Made by a program: the position numbers and the translations under genes. A model generated the notes under the pieces. That model had not been told where the DNA came from and ran no database searches. It saw only the letters and a list, made by a program, of their open reading frames with translations. Of a stretch of 14,667 bases of DNA, positions 7,441 through 14,666 are shown in pieces. The stretch comes from an uncultured Ectothiorhodospiraceae bacterium (lineage in GTDB: Bacteria; Pseudomonadota; Gammaproteobacteria; UBA9214). The stretch lies in NCBI GenBank assembly GCA_947258945.1, contig CAMYKJ010000002.1, positions 1-14,667 on the forward strand. Reading direction: 5' to 3'. Position 1 is the stretch's first letter. Each line of letters opens with the position of its first letter.

Positions 7441-8898
7441 ATGACGCTCGCACGCAGAACATTCAGGGGAATATTGTGGAATTTTGCCGACCAGCTCGGC
7501 AAGCGCGGGATCAACGTGTTTGTTACGCTGTTGCTTGCACACATCCTTGTGCCGGAAGATTTTGGTCTGATCGCCATTATGTCGGCGATGATCGCAGTAG
7601 CAAACAGCCTCATGGAATCTGGTTTCAGGCAGGCATTGATCAGGATGAAAAGAGCTGGGCAGAGGGATTACAACACAGCCTTCTTTTCAAATCTTGGATT
7701 CGGGCTGGCATCATTTGCGATTGTATATTTTGCGGCACCACCGATAGCGGGTTTCTATGATGATCATCGTTTGGTTAACCTGATTCGTGTAGGCGGCATC
7801 ACGATACTCATCAATACATTCTACGTGGTACAAAGTGCAATCCTGAGCAAGGAGCTGGATTTCAAGGGCCTGCTCGTTGCGAGTGTGCCAGCAAGCCTGG
7901 TTGCCGGTGTTGCGGCTGTAATTCTTGCCTGGACAGGTTTCGGTGTTTGGGCGCTGGTTGGCCAGGTCATATTGCACTCAATGCTGACTTCGTTAATTGT
8001 GTGGCGTATCAGTCGCTGGCGCCCTACACTGACATTTTCCAGGCAGTCGTTCAGCGAGCTTTATACTTTCGGGTCCAGACTGTTCGCCGCCAGGATCATC
8101 GATACGATTTTCAGAAACCTGTATGTTGTCGTGATAGCAAAGGTATTTGCTACTGGCCTGGCAGGCTTTTATTTCCTTGCTGAAAAGATCAAGGAACTTG
8201 TGGTCAGTCAACTGGTTAATTCGGTAATTGCCGTTACTTATCCTGCGTTATCAACCGTGCAGGATGATAACCTGATGCTGAAAGATGGATTCCGCAAGGT
8301 AATGCGCGCAACAACATTCATGCACTTTCCTGCCATGACGTTTCTGGCAGCACTTGCAGAGCCGTTGTTTGACGTAATGCTGCCAGACAACTGGCTGCCG
8401 GCTGTTCCCTACATGCAGCTCCTATGTATTGCAGGCCTGCTGGTCCCTGTGCACTCCATTAATCTGAATATTCTTCAAGTAAAGGGCAGGTCTGACCTTT
8501 TTTTGCGGCTGGAGATCATCAAAAAGATTATGCTTGTAATAATTCTGGCCATTAGCCTGCAATTTGGAATATTTGTGGTGCTGGCAGGTAATATTATTGC
8601 TTCTATCCTTGCTTATATCCCAAACAGTTATTATTCGGCAAAAATGATCGGTTATACGCGCGGTGAGCAGTTTAATGACTTTATGCCGGCGCTCGTGCTT
8701 TCCGGGGTTGTTGGTGTGCTTGCCTATGCGGCAGTCATATTGATCGAGTGGCCTGCACTCGTGGAGCTGGTTGTGCTGGGTACATTGTGCGCAGTTCTTT
8801 ACATTGTACTGGCCTATGCCTTCAAAATGAGGGCGCATAGCCAGGTTAGGGGGCTGGTAGCAGGTCTTGCCGGGAAGCAGGACTTTCGAATTGTATAG
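7441..8898 (+). CDS. wzx: Wzx/WzxC-type polysaccharide flippase (MOP superfamily)
   Basis: A 485-residue, strongly hydrophobic protein with about 12-14 predicted membrane spans, beginning MTLARRTFRGILWNFADQLGKRG and followed by ILVPEDFGLIAIMSAMI. This N-terminal pattern is typical of COG2244 lipopolysaccharide-export proteins of the WzxC/PST type. Such proteins move undecaprenyl-diphosphate-linked oligosaccharides from the cytoplasmic to the periplasmic leaflet. The start at 7441 matches the family's usual first residues; an in-frame upstream extension to 7267 lies inside the sulfotransferase gene and looks non-coding. Its place after the aminotransferase, WbqC and sulfotransferase genes suggests that the modified glycan is its cargo. 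Base composition drops visibly through this gene compared with those before it. No polymerase gene is seen, so the cargo may be a single unit or be polymerised by a protein encoded elsewhere. Confidence 0.87.
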   Translation: MTLARRTFRGILWNFADQLGKRGINVFVTLLLAHILVPEDFGLIAIMSAMIAVANSLMESGFRQALIRMKRAGQRDYNTAFFSNLGFGLASFAIVYFAAPPIAGFYDDHRLVNLIRVGGITILINTFYVVQSAILSKELDFKGLLVASVPASLVAGVAAVILAWTGFGVWALVGQVILHSMLTSLIVWRISRWRPTLTFSRQSFSELYTFGSRLFAARIIDTIFRNLYVVVIAKVFATGLAGFYFLAEKIKELVVSQLVNSVIAVTYPALSTVQDDNLMLKDGFRKVMRATTFMHFPAMTFLAALAEPLFDVMLPDNWLPAVPYMQLLCIAGLLVPVHSINLNILQVKGRSDLFLRLEIIKKIMLVIILAISLQFGIFVVLAGNIIASILAYIPNSYYSAKMIGYTRGEQFNDFMPALVLSGVVGVLAYAAVILIEWPALVELVVLGTLCAVLYIVLAYAFKMRAHSQVRGLVAGLAGKQDFRIV

Positions 8899-8939
8899 GA
8901 TGCACTGCGAATAATGGCTGTGCAAGACAATTATATTCC

Positions 8940-8945
8940 GGAGGG
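8940..8945 (+). promoter_or_regulatory. Ribosome binding site deciding the GTG start at 8953
   Basis: GGAGGG lies seven bases before GTG 8953, close to an ideal Shine-Dalgarno. It supports the non-ATG start over the later in-frame ATG at 8971, which would remove the first strand of the fold. Confidence 0.7.
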
Positions 8946-8952
8946 TTACTGA

Positions 8953-9858
8953 GTGTTGGCGCCAATTGGAATGTCGGTATACATGCGGTTAAACCATATA
9001 CGCCGTACAGTAGAGGCGCTGAAGAAAAACGCGCTGGCGAGTAAAAGCATACTGCATATATTTTCAGATGCACCACATGAAGGTGATGAAGCAGCAGTGG
9101 CAGAAGTAAGAAAGTATATTAATAAAATAGACGGATTTGCCGAAGTCAATATTACCGAGCGGGAGACGAATTCCAGGGTTTATAACAATCGGATGGGGAT
9201 GCGATCTCTGCTGGATAATTATGGAAAATTAATCTGGATGGAGGAGGATATAGTTACTTCGCCAGGCTTCCTGGAATATATGAACAGTGCGCTGGAATAT
9301 TATACGGATGAAGACAGGGTGATCAGTATTACCGGATATACACCACCGATCAGGCTACCTCAAGACTATGTAAATGATGTTTTCTTTCTGCAAAGATTTA
9401 ATGCATGGGGCTTTGGAAGCTGGAAAAAGAAATTCGACAGAATTGAAGAGAAAATCGACCCGCAAGAATATCGAAATAAAATGAGAAATCGGGAATTCCA
9501 TCGCAAGCTGGTCAAAAACGGTCCTGATATTCCCCGATTAATTGACCGTGATGTTGCCGGAATAATAGACGCGCTGGATTTGAAAATAATGTATCAACAA
9601 GTGTTGCATGACTGGTATACGGTGTACCCGAGACAGTCACTGGTTCAGAATATTGGCCATGACGGTAGCGGCGTGCATTGTCGTGACTTGAACATATTTC
9701 ACCATGATAATTTATGGGCGAAAGTCGCGGATTTCAGGTTTCAGAAATTTTCGTATCCAGATGAGCGTATTGTGTCCGAAAACATGAAGTTTCGACAGTT
9801 GAGCAGTCTGGGTACGGTGTTGGAAAAATTCAGACACATTCGCAGATGCCTGGCATGA
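8953..9858 (+). CDS. GT-A glycosyltransferase, GnT-I-like
   Basis: A 301-residue protein whose pattern fits a GT-A family related to the GnT-I fold: R.NH..RTVEALKKN at about 12-26, a metal-binding MEEDIVTSPGFLEYMN at about 96-111 (EEDI as the DXD equivalent), RFNAWGFGSWKKKFDRI at about 148-164, and HDGSGVHC near the C-terminus. It probably adds a sugar to the glycan in the cytoplasm; the donor is unknown. The start is GTG at 8953, supported by a strong GGAGGG (8940-8945) seven bases upstream. The gene is unusually AT-rich: 60-base stretches I counted have 33-45% GC, against 70% for a stretch of the following gene. This suggests a different or recent origin. It follows wzx by 54 bases. Confidence 0.78.
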   Translation: MLAPIGMSVYMRLNHIRRTVEALKKNALASKSILHIFSDAPHEGDEAAVAEVRKYINKIDGFAEVNITERETNSRVYNNRMGMRSLLDNYGKLIWMEEDIVTSPGFLEYMNSALEYYTDEDRVISITGYTPPIRLPQDYVNDVFFLQRFNAWGFGSWKKKFDRIEEKIDPQEYRNKMRNREFHRKLVKNGPDIPRLIDRDVAGIIDALDLKIMYQQVLHDWYTVYPRQSLVQNIGHDGSGVHCRDLNIFHHDNLWAKVADFRFQKFSYPDERIVSENMKFRQLSSLGTVLEKFRHIRRCLA

Positions 9859-9879
9859 AATTCTAGCGGCGCGAATTCG

Positions 9880-10851
9880 ATGCAAAATCCCATTATTTTG
9901 TTTTCCCTGCCGCGGTCCGGCTCAACGCTGCTGCAGCGGATCCTGTCGGTCGACAGCAACATATCGACTGTCGCGGAGCCCTGGGTCCTGTTGCCGCACG
10001 TCTATGCGCTCAGGCAGGAGGGTGTCATTGCGGAGTACTCGCACAGTTGGTCAAGCCAGGCCCTCGCAGACGTGCTGGGCCGGCTGCCCCGCGGCAAACA
10101 GGACTACCTGGAGTGCCTGGCGGAGGCAATGACCGCGCTGTATGAAAAGCTGTCCGATGAGGGTGCGCGCTATTTCCTGGACAAGACGCCGCGCTACGCG
10201 CTGATTGCGGATGATGTTATCAGCATGTTCGCGGACGGAAAGTTCATTTTCCTGTGGAGAAATCCGCTCGCCGTCGTGTCGTCGATGATCGAAACCTGGG
10301 GTGACGGCAAGTGGAATATCTACATCTACAAGGTCGACCTGTTTGACGGACTGGAAAGACTGATCGATGTCTACCGGGCAAACAGCGAGTCAACCCTGGC
10401 CCTTCAGTATGAAACCCTGCTGCAGTCGCCGGAGCAGGAGCTCGGTCGCGTGATGCATTACCTCGGGATGGAGCCTGCACCGGGTATGCTGGACGTTTTG
10501 CCCGAGACGCGCTTGAGCGGAATTATGGGTGATCCGATCGGTGTTGATGAATACCGGTCGGTGAGCACCCGCCCCATGGAAAAGTGGAAGTCGACGATCA
10601 ATAACCCGCTGCGGCGCAGGTGGTGCCGGCGCTACCTGCAGTGGATCGGGCGCGAGCGCCTCGCGGTGATGGGCTATGACCTTGACGAGCTGCTGGAGGA
10701 GATGGATGCCACCCGGACAGACTGGTTATCACTGTTCGGCGACATCCCGCGGTTTGCGTGGGGAGTGTTTTATTGCCTGTTCGATGCGCAAATAATCAGG
10801 CAGAAACTGGCCGGCCTGTCTGACTGGAAACGTGTGAAGCGTTACAGTTGA
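9880..10851 (+). CDS. Second PAPS-dependent sulfotransferase-family protein
   Basis: A 323-residue sulfotransferase-family protein of a different subgroup from the one at 6366. The 5'-phosphosulfate loop is at the very N-terminus (SLPRSGSTLLQRIL, about 9-22), FLDKTPRYA lies at about 99-107, and the 3'-phosphate site is IFLWRNPLAVVSSMI at about 123-137. The DKTPRY element places it in the Sulfotransfer_3-like group found in bacterial exopolysaccharide loci. The ATG at 9880 has only a weak ribosome site, 21 bases after the preceding stop. The gene is clearly GC-richer than the one before it. It is the last gene of the plus block and converges with the synthase gene on the other strand. Its likely role is sulfation of a second position of the glycan; a free-standing role on another substrate is possible. 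Confidence 0.84.
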   Translation: MQNPIILFSLPRSGSTLLQRILSVDSNISTVAEPWVLLPHVYALRQEGVIAEYSHSWSSQALADVLGRLPRGKQDYLECLAEAMTALYEKLSDEGARYFLDKTPRYALIADDVISMFADGKFIFLWRNPLAVVSSMIETWGDGKWNIYIYKVDLFDGLERLIDVYRANSESTLALQYETLLQSPEQELGRVMHYLGMEPAPGMLDVLPETRLSGIMGDPIGVDEYRSVSTRPMEKWKSTINNPLRRRWCRRYLQWIGRERLAVMGYDLDELLEEMDATRTDWLSLFGDIPRFAWGVFYCLFDAQIIRQKLAGLSDWKRVKRYS

Positions 10852-10887
10852 CAGTTGCAGGACGCGTGCGCAGAAAACGGTCCGTGT

Positions 10888-10906
10888 CCCGCCCGGGGGG
10901 CGCGGG
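10888..10906. terminator. GC-rich hairpin between convergent genes
   Basis: CCCGC (10888-10892) can pair with GCGGG (10902-10906) in the 62-base gap between the converging sulfotransferase and synthase genes. The location suits a bidirectional terminator, but the stem is short and no T tract follows on either strand. Confidence 0.25.
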
Positions 10907-10913
10907 TTGCGTA

Positions 10914-11801
10914 CTAGCGACGGGTACGACGCCGGGTATCCGAAATATCCTTGTAATGCAGTGCCGACACCTGCTCGGATAGAATGCCTATCAGGAAAGT
11001 CAGCAGTGACGACAGGAACAGGATGGCGCTCATGTTTGTCAGGCGGCCCCAGGCCATATAGGTGTAGCCGTAATACATCAGGCCGGCCAGAAACAGGGAT
11101 GCACTGATCGGCAGGAAAAACCGCATGGGTGAAAACAGGGCGCCGATCTTCAGGATGATAATGAGGAATCGGAAGCCATCATGGAACACTCGTATATGGC
11201 TCTTGCGCTCGCCGCTGCGCTGTCTGGCCTGTATGGGCATATAACCAACCGGCAGGCCGGACCTGAAGAACGCCATGGTGCTGGTCGTCGGATAGGAGAA
11301 CTTGTTCGGCAGCAGATAGAGAAATTTTTTGAAGTGGCGCGCACGTGCCGCACGAAAGCCCGACGTCAGGTCATCGACCTGATAACCGGTCATCCAGCTT
11401 GCCAGCTTGTTGTAGAGGGTGTTGCCGATCCGTCGTGCCAGTGACGCATGCGTGTCCAGCTGGCGTGCCCCGACAGCCATATCATAGCCGTCATTAATCA
11501 TGCTGATCAGCCCCCTGATGTCCTCGGATCGGTGCTGGCCATCCGCATCCATGAACACCAGGATGTTACCCGTCGCATTGCGTGCGCCCGTCTTGATCGC
11601 GGCGCCGTTACCCAACGAATAAATATGCCGGATGGTGTTGACCCCGTGTGCCGCGCAGACTTCCGGGGTGTCATCGGTGGAGCCGTCGTCAACTACGATG
11701 ATTTCCTCGTCGGGAAATTCGCTGCGCAGGACCGGCAGCAGTGTCTGCAGGGTCTCCGCTTCATTCTTCGCCGGCAGGATGATGCTGATTTCAGATGTCA
11801 T
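10914..11801 (-). CDS. GT2 polyprenyl-phosphate sugar synthase (DPM1-like) with two C-terminal membrane spans
   Basis: A 295-residue GT-A enzyme. It begins ISIILPAKNEAETL and has VVDDGSTDDT at about 36-45, the DXD metal site MDADGQH at about 84-90, and DLTSGFRAAR at about 144-153, a signature of dolichyl/polyprenyl-phosphate mannose or glucose synthases. Two hydrophobic spans follow at about 226-247 and 257-275. Family knowledge predicts transfer of one hexose from a nucleotide donor to a polyprenyl phosphate on the cytoplasmic face, giving a donor for GT-C enzymes after flipping. Its ATG overlaps the TGA of the membrane/TPR gene (ATGA, 11798-11801), so the two are probably translationally coupled and functionally paired. 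Mannose, glucose or an amino sugar cannot be told apart from sequence alone. Confidence 0.87.
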   Translation of the reverse strand: MTSEISIILPAKNEAETLQTLLPVLRSEFPDEEIIVVDDGSTDDTPEVCAAHGVNTIRHIYSLGNGAAIKTGARNATGNILVFMDADGQHRSEDIRGLISMINDGYDMAVGARQLDTHASLARRIGNTLYNKLASWMTGYQVDDLTSGFRAARARHFKKFLYLLPNKFSYPTTSTMAFFRSGLPVGYMPIQARQRSGERKSHIRVFHDGFRFLIIILKIGALFSPMRFFLPISASLFLAGLMYYGYTYMAWGRLTNMSAILFLSSLLTFLIGILSEQVSALHYKDISDTRRRTRR

Positions 11802-13753
11802 GGACGGTTGCTTTCCGCTACTGCGTTATACGACTGTGCAAATTCAAGTCGATTCCTGTCGATGTCGTCCTGCAATATCCTGAAATCCGCTTCGCTGCTG
11901 CCGTAGGGGCGCAGATCCCTGAATTGATCAAGCCGCTGTTGTGCCTCGTCGAATCTGTTCATGACCATAAGCAAATTGATGAGATTTTTCCAGTGCTGCG
12001 GTTCTTCAGGCCGGCGTTCGACGACGCGTTCGAACAGCGCCAGTCCTTCGAGAAATTTGCCACGCTGGTTGATAATGTAATAGGCATAGACGGTCTTGAG
12101 ACGTGTATTCCAGTTCTTGAGCGCGGCGTGAAATATCCGGTCGACCGTCTCGGGTGCCATGCTGCATTTGCCGCCCAGGCAATCTGCCAGATCCTGCAGG
12201 CTGCTAGTGTCGGTGGCCGTCAGTGGATAGCGCTCCAGGCGGCTGACAATCTCGTCAAAGCGACCCGGATCGACCTCGCGCTCAAGCAGGTAATCCAGCT
12301 TGAGCATGGTGACATCCGGCATAATCCCGGTGGGATCCAGTGCACTGGCCTTGCCGAGGTATTCGTAGGCCTTGTCAATACTCTCTGTATGCCCCTGTAG
12401 CGCCAGCCGGGCATGTATGCGGCCGGCCGCAAAGACCGCGCGCGGCGATTGCGGGTGGTGCCGCGCTTCATAGACGGAATGGTCGACATTGTTTGACCAT
12501 TGCGTGCTGCGCAACCAGGTGGTCGAGGCAAACAGGACCAGCAGGAGCGCCGGTGCAGCAACCTGGATAACCGGTGCCAGCCGCCTGGCGGGCAGGCGAA
12601 TCACCAGGCCGGCAAGGGCCAGGATAATGCCGAAACCGGGCAGGTAATTACGGTGTTCGTGGACCAGCTCCAGCGGCAGGATGGTCGATTCCAGCAGGTG
12701 CCCGCTTATGAACCAGAGTATGCCGAGGCTGACCAGCGGCAGCCGGCGTCGCAACAGCAGGCCACCGGCCAGCAGGCCGCCGAGGAAGACGACTGAATAC
12801 AGCGTGGCAGGGGGCGATAGCAGTCCCCTGGATAGCTCGAAGTCATCATGGTAAAGACCGAGTTCCTGGACCGTGGGCATCAGGATCATCTGCAGGTAGA
12901 AAATCAGCACCCGGGCCTCGGTGAGCAGTCGCTCTGCCAGGGTGAAGCTGCGCCCTCCGTACGTGAGGTAGGACTCGAAGTTTGCACCGAAATACAGGGC
13001 GCCGGCCGCCAGTGGCAGGATGATACAGGCCAGGAAAAAGGCGATTATTTGCCTGTCCGGTGAACCACTCCGCTTGCGGAAATGGAACAGCGTCAGTTCC
13101 AGCACCGGAAGATACAGCAGCAACAGGATGCCGCTCTCCTTGCTGAATATCGACAGCCCGCCAAAGACACACAGGCCGCCGACAATCAGTAACAATCCGT
13201 GACGGTCGTCCAGCATGCGGCGACGCCCGGCCATGTACAGGCACAGGGCAATGACCGTGAACAGGCTGGACAGACTGGTCATGCGTTGCACGATGTACAG
13301 GACGGAGGTCAGATTGAGTGGATGGACCAGCCACAGGCCGGCGACAGCGACCGGCAGCCAGCGCATGATCCCGGGTGACAGATCGGGCCTGTGCAGATCG
13401 CGGTAACTGCCGACGATTTGCCGGGTGAGCAGGAACAGGCCTAGCCCGGTCAGCAGGTGGGTAATGAGATTGATGAGCTTGTAGGAATACGGGTCAATGC
13501 CAAAGAAGTAGCGGTTAAGGGCGAAGCTGGCCATGCTCACCGGCCGGCGCAGCTCACCGGATTTGGCCGAGAAGGCCGCCTTGTGGAGTGTGTCTGCATC
13601 CAGCGACTCGATTTCCAGTGCCTTGTTGCCAAGCAGGTTGGTGGTATCGTCGAACAGGTAGTCGCCGCTCAGGCCGGGGAAATAGACTACTGCCGCCAGC
13701 AGGCAGCAGAGCAGGAATGCCACGTTCGGGCTGAGGTGCAGGTGGCGGGTCAT
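11798..13753 (-). CDS. Membrane GT-C-like/TPR protein (TMTC-like), candidate pilin or protein O-glycosyltransferase
   Basis: A 651-residue protein. The N-terminal two thirds are multi-pass membrane. The first external loop carries SGDYLFDDTTNLLGN (about 29-43), whose Asp35/Asp36 pair sits where GT-C enzymes keep their catalytic acid. Next come LRRPVSMASFALNRYFFG (about 68-85) and LPLELVHEHRNYLP (about 359-372). After about residue 425 there are TPR-like helices, including KAYEYLGKASALDP and FDEAQQRLDQFRDLRP, plus a CLGGKC pair (525, 530) that could form a periplasmic disulfide. This layout matches TMTC-type O-mannosyltransferases and bacterial TPR membrane proteins. The start at 13753 has AAGGA just upstream. 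It lies directly after pilA and its terminator, and overlaps a DPM1-like synthase by ATGA. Glycosylation of pilin is inference; an O-antigen ligase-like or polymerase role is the main alternative. Confidence 0.72.
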   Translation of the reverse strand: MTRHLHLSPNVAFLLCCLLAAVVYFPGLSGDYLFDDTTNLLGNKALEIESLDADTLHKAAFSAKSGELRRPVSMASFALNRYFFGIDPYSYKLINLITHLLTGLGLFLLTRQIVGSYRDLHRPDLSPGIMRWLPVAVAGLWLVHPLNLTSVLYIVQRMTSLSSLFTVIALCLYMAGRRRMLDDRHGLLLIVGGLCVFGGLSIFSKESGILLLLYLPVLELTLFHFRKRSGSPDRQIIAFFLACIILPLAAGALYFGANFESYLTYGGRSFTLAERLLTEARVLIFYLQMILMPTVQELGLYHDDFELSRGLLSPPATLYSVVFLGGLLAGGLLLRRRLPLVSLGILWFISGHLLESTILPLELVHEHRNYLPGFGIILALAGLVIRLPARRLAPVIQVAAPALLLVLFASTTWLRSTQWSNNVDHSVYEARHHPQSPRAVFAAGRIHARLALQGHTESIDKAYEYLGKASALDPTGIMPDVTMLKLDYLLEREVDPGRFDEIVSRLERYPLTATDTSSLQDLADCLGGKCSMAPETVDRIFHAALKNWNTRLKTVYAYYIINQRGKFLEGLALFERVVERRPEEPQHWKNLINLLMVMNRFDEAQQRLDQFRDLRPYGSSEADFRILQDDIDRNRLEFAQSYNAVAESNRP

Positions 13754-13854
13754 GTCCTTACCGGTGGTGTCGGGTGAGTCACTGAGTACTTATATCGGCA
13801 GGAAAGCGAAATATATCATAGCCGGTCGTGCGAGCGTCCGGGCCACTGCCGGCA

Positions 13855-13887
13855 TAAAAAGAAACGCCCCGCAGTGCGGGGCGTTTC
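13855..13887 (-). terminator. Intrinsic terminator of pilA
   Basis: On the minus strand GAAACGCCCCGC (from 13887 down) pairs perfectly with GCGGGGCGTTTC (to 13861) around a 3-base loop, giving a 12-bp GC-rich stem, followed directly by TTTTT (13859-13855). It starts about 20 bases after the pilA TAA. It should end most pilA transcripts, so the downstream GT-C-like gene would depend on read-through or its own promoter. Confidence 0.93.
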
Positions 13888-13906
13888 AGGCTTGCAAGTA
13901 CGTATC

Positions 13907-14338
13907 TTAACGACAGTTGGCCGGACGATACTTGTCCAGGATGCTGCCGGCTCGGCAGTCCCACTTGACCGAACCGCCACTGCTGGTATCCGGGGTGATG
14001 ACGATGTTATTACCACCCTGGTTCGGGGTGCCGCCGACAGTCGTCAGGTAGGCGATGGTGATGACGCCGCCGGTGACTGCTACAGACGAAACATAGGTAC
14101 CCGAGATACTGTCAGCCTGCGGCAGGCCGTAGCTGGCCTGGTTGGTCGGCATGGTGCCCAGTGAGTCATAGACCTCGGAGACGGCCAGCTTGGCGGCGCC
14201 GGCCAGGTTCAGGCCTTCAGAGACCTTGGAGCGGACCGTGTAATCCTGATAGGCCGGGATCGCGATAGCGGCCAGGATGCCGATAATGGCGATCACGATC
14301 ATGAGTTCGATCAGTGTAAAACCTTTTTGCTGTTTCAT
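13907..14338 (-). CDS. pilA: Type IV major pilin PilA (type IVa prepilin)
   Basis: A 143-residue prepilin. The six-residue leader MKQQKG is followed by the mature N-terminus [20 protein letters not shown], with the prepilin peptidase site G|F and Glu5 of the mature protein, then [16 protein letters not shown], classic for type IVa pilins. The C-terminal globular part has a Ser/Thr-rich stretch ([12 protein letters not shown]) and two cysteines in [17 protein letters not shown] that close the D-loop disulfide. The start at 14338 is fixed by the leader and by AGAGGA about 8 bases upstream; an in-frame extension to 14467 would bury the leader and is rejected. It assembles into pili for twitching motility, adhesion or DNA uptake. 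The protein does not end in serine, so TfpO-style modification of a C-terminal Ser is not expected; the Ser/Thr-rich segment would be the likelier glycan site if one exists. Confidence 0.95.
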   Translation of the reverse strand: MKQQKGFTLIELMIVIAIIGILAAIAIPAYQDYTVRSKVSEGLNLAGAAKLAVSEVYDSLGTMPTNQASYGLPQADSISGTYVSSVAVTGGVITIAYLTTVGGTPNQGGNNIVITPDTSSGGSVKWDCRAGSILDKYRPANCR

Positions 14339-14450
14339 GGTTAATCCTCTTGTTTCAATCGGTGATGCTTGGTTGTGGTCGCCCGACACCGGGTTACCTG
14401 ACAGCCTTGGTATCGGACATTTGCCCGGTTTCTTTGGCTGAATATTATCA

Positions 14451-14466
14451 TTCACATTACGTGCCA
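14451..14466 (-). promoter_or_regulatory. Candidate sigma-54 promoter of pilA
   Basis: The minus strand reads TGGCACGTAATGTGAA. The -24 part TGGCACG is a perfect match to the RpoN consensus, while the -12 part GTGAA differs from TTGCW at two positions including the important C. The spacing is right, and transcription would start about 100 bases before the pilA ATG. pilA genes of Pseudomonas and relatives are driven by RpoN with PilR, which makes the match worth noting, but the -12 mismatch keeps it tentative. Confidence 0.4.
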
Positions 14467-14638
14467 ACTTTTTGTCGCTTCGGACTTCAATCGGCGAGTC
14501 TGCGTAATGTGCGCTACAAGTACATAATAAGCAAGAGAAAAATTGTTAAGCTCGGTAAACCCGCAACGACAGGGGTGGTAGGATTATACGGATTGTTCGC
14601 GCTGCCACCGTCAATTTTTTGAGAACTGGCGCACATTA
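14453..14638. repeat. Three copies of a CACATTA-type motif upstream of pilA
   Basis: CACATTACG at 14453-14461 recurs inverted as CGTAATGTG at 14503-14511. The ten bases GCGCACATTA occur at 14629-14638 and inverted at 14505-14514. The copies span the pilA promoter region, and one overlaps the sigma-54-like -24 element. They may be operator sites. Confidence 0.5.
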
Positions 14639-14649
14639 AGGGGCAGAAA

Positions 14650-14666
14650 GTGACGCATTGCGTCAC
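14650..14666. promoter_or_regulatory. Perfect 17-bp palindrome, possible operator
   Basis: GTGACGCATTGCGTCAC consists of two 8-base arms around a central T. The tiny loop makes it a poor RNA hairpin, so a binding site for a dimeric regulator is more likely. It lies at the window edge, about 310 bases before the pilA start, so it may serve a gene outside the window. Confidence 0.45.

Noticed and set aside
14339..14467. Upstream extension of the pilA reading frame to 14467
   Set aside because: It would place 43 unrelated residues before the prepilin leader, which must be N-terminal for prepilin peptidase, and it ignores the good ribosome site before 14338.
14583..14614. TTGACG and TATAAT as a sigma-70 promoter for pilA
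   Set aside because: Both hexamers are good on the minus strand, but the spacer is 20 bases, too long for normal sigma-70 use, and it would give a leader of about 240 bases.
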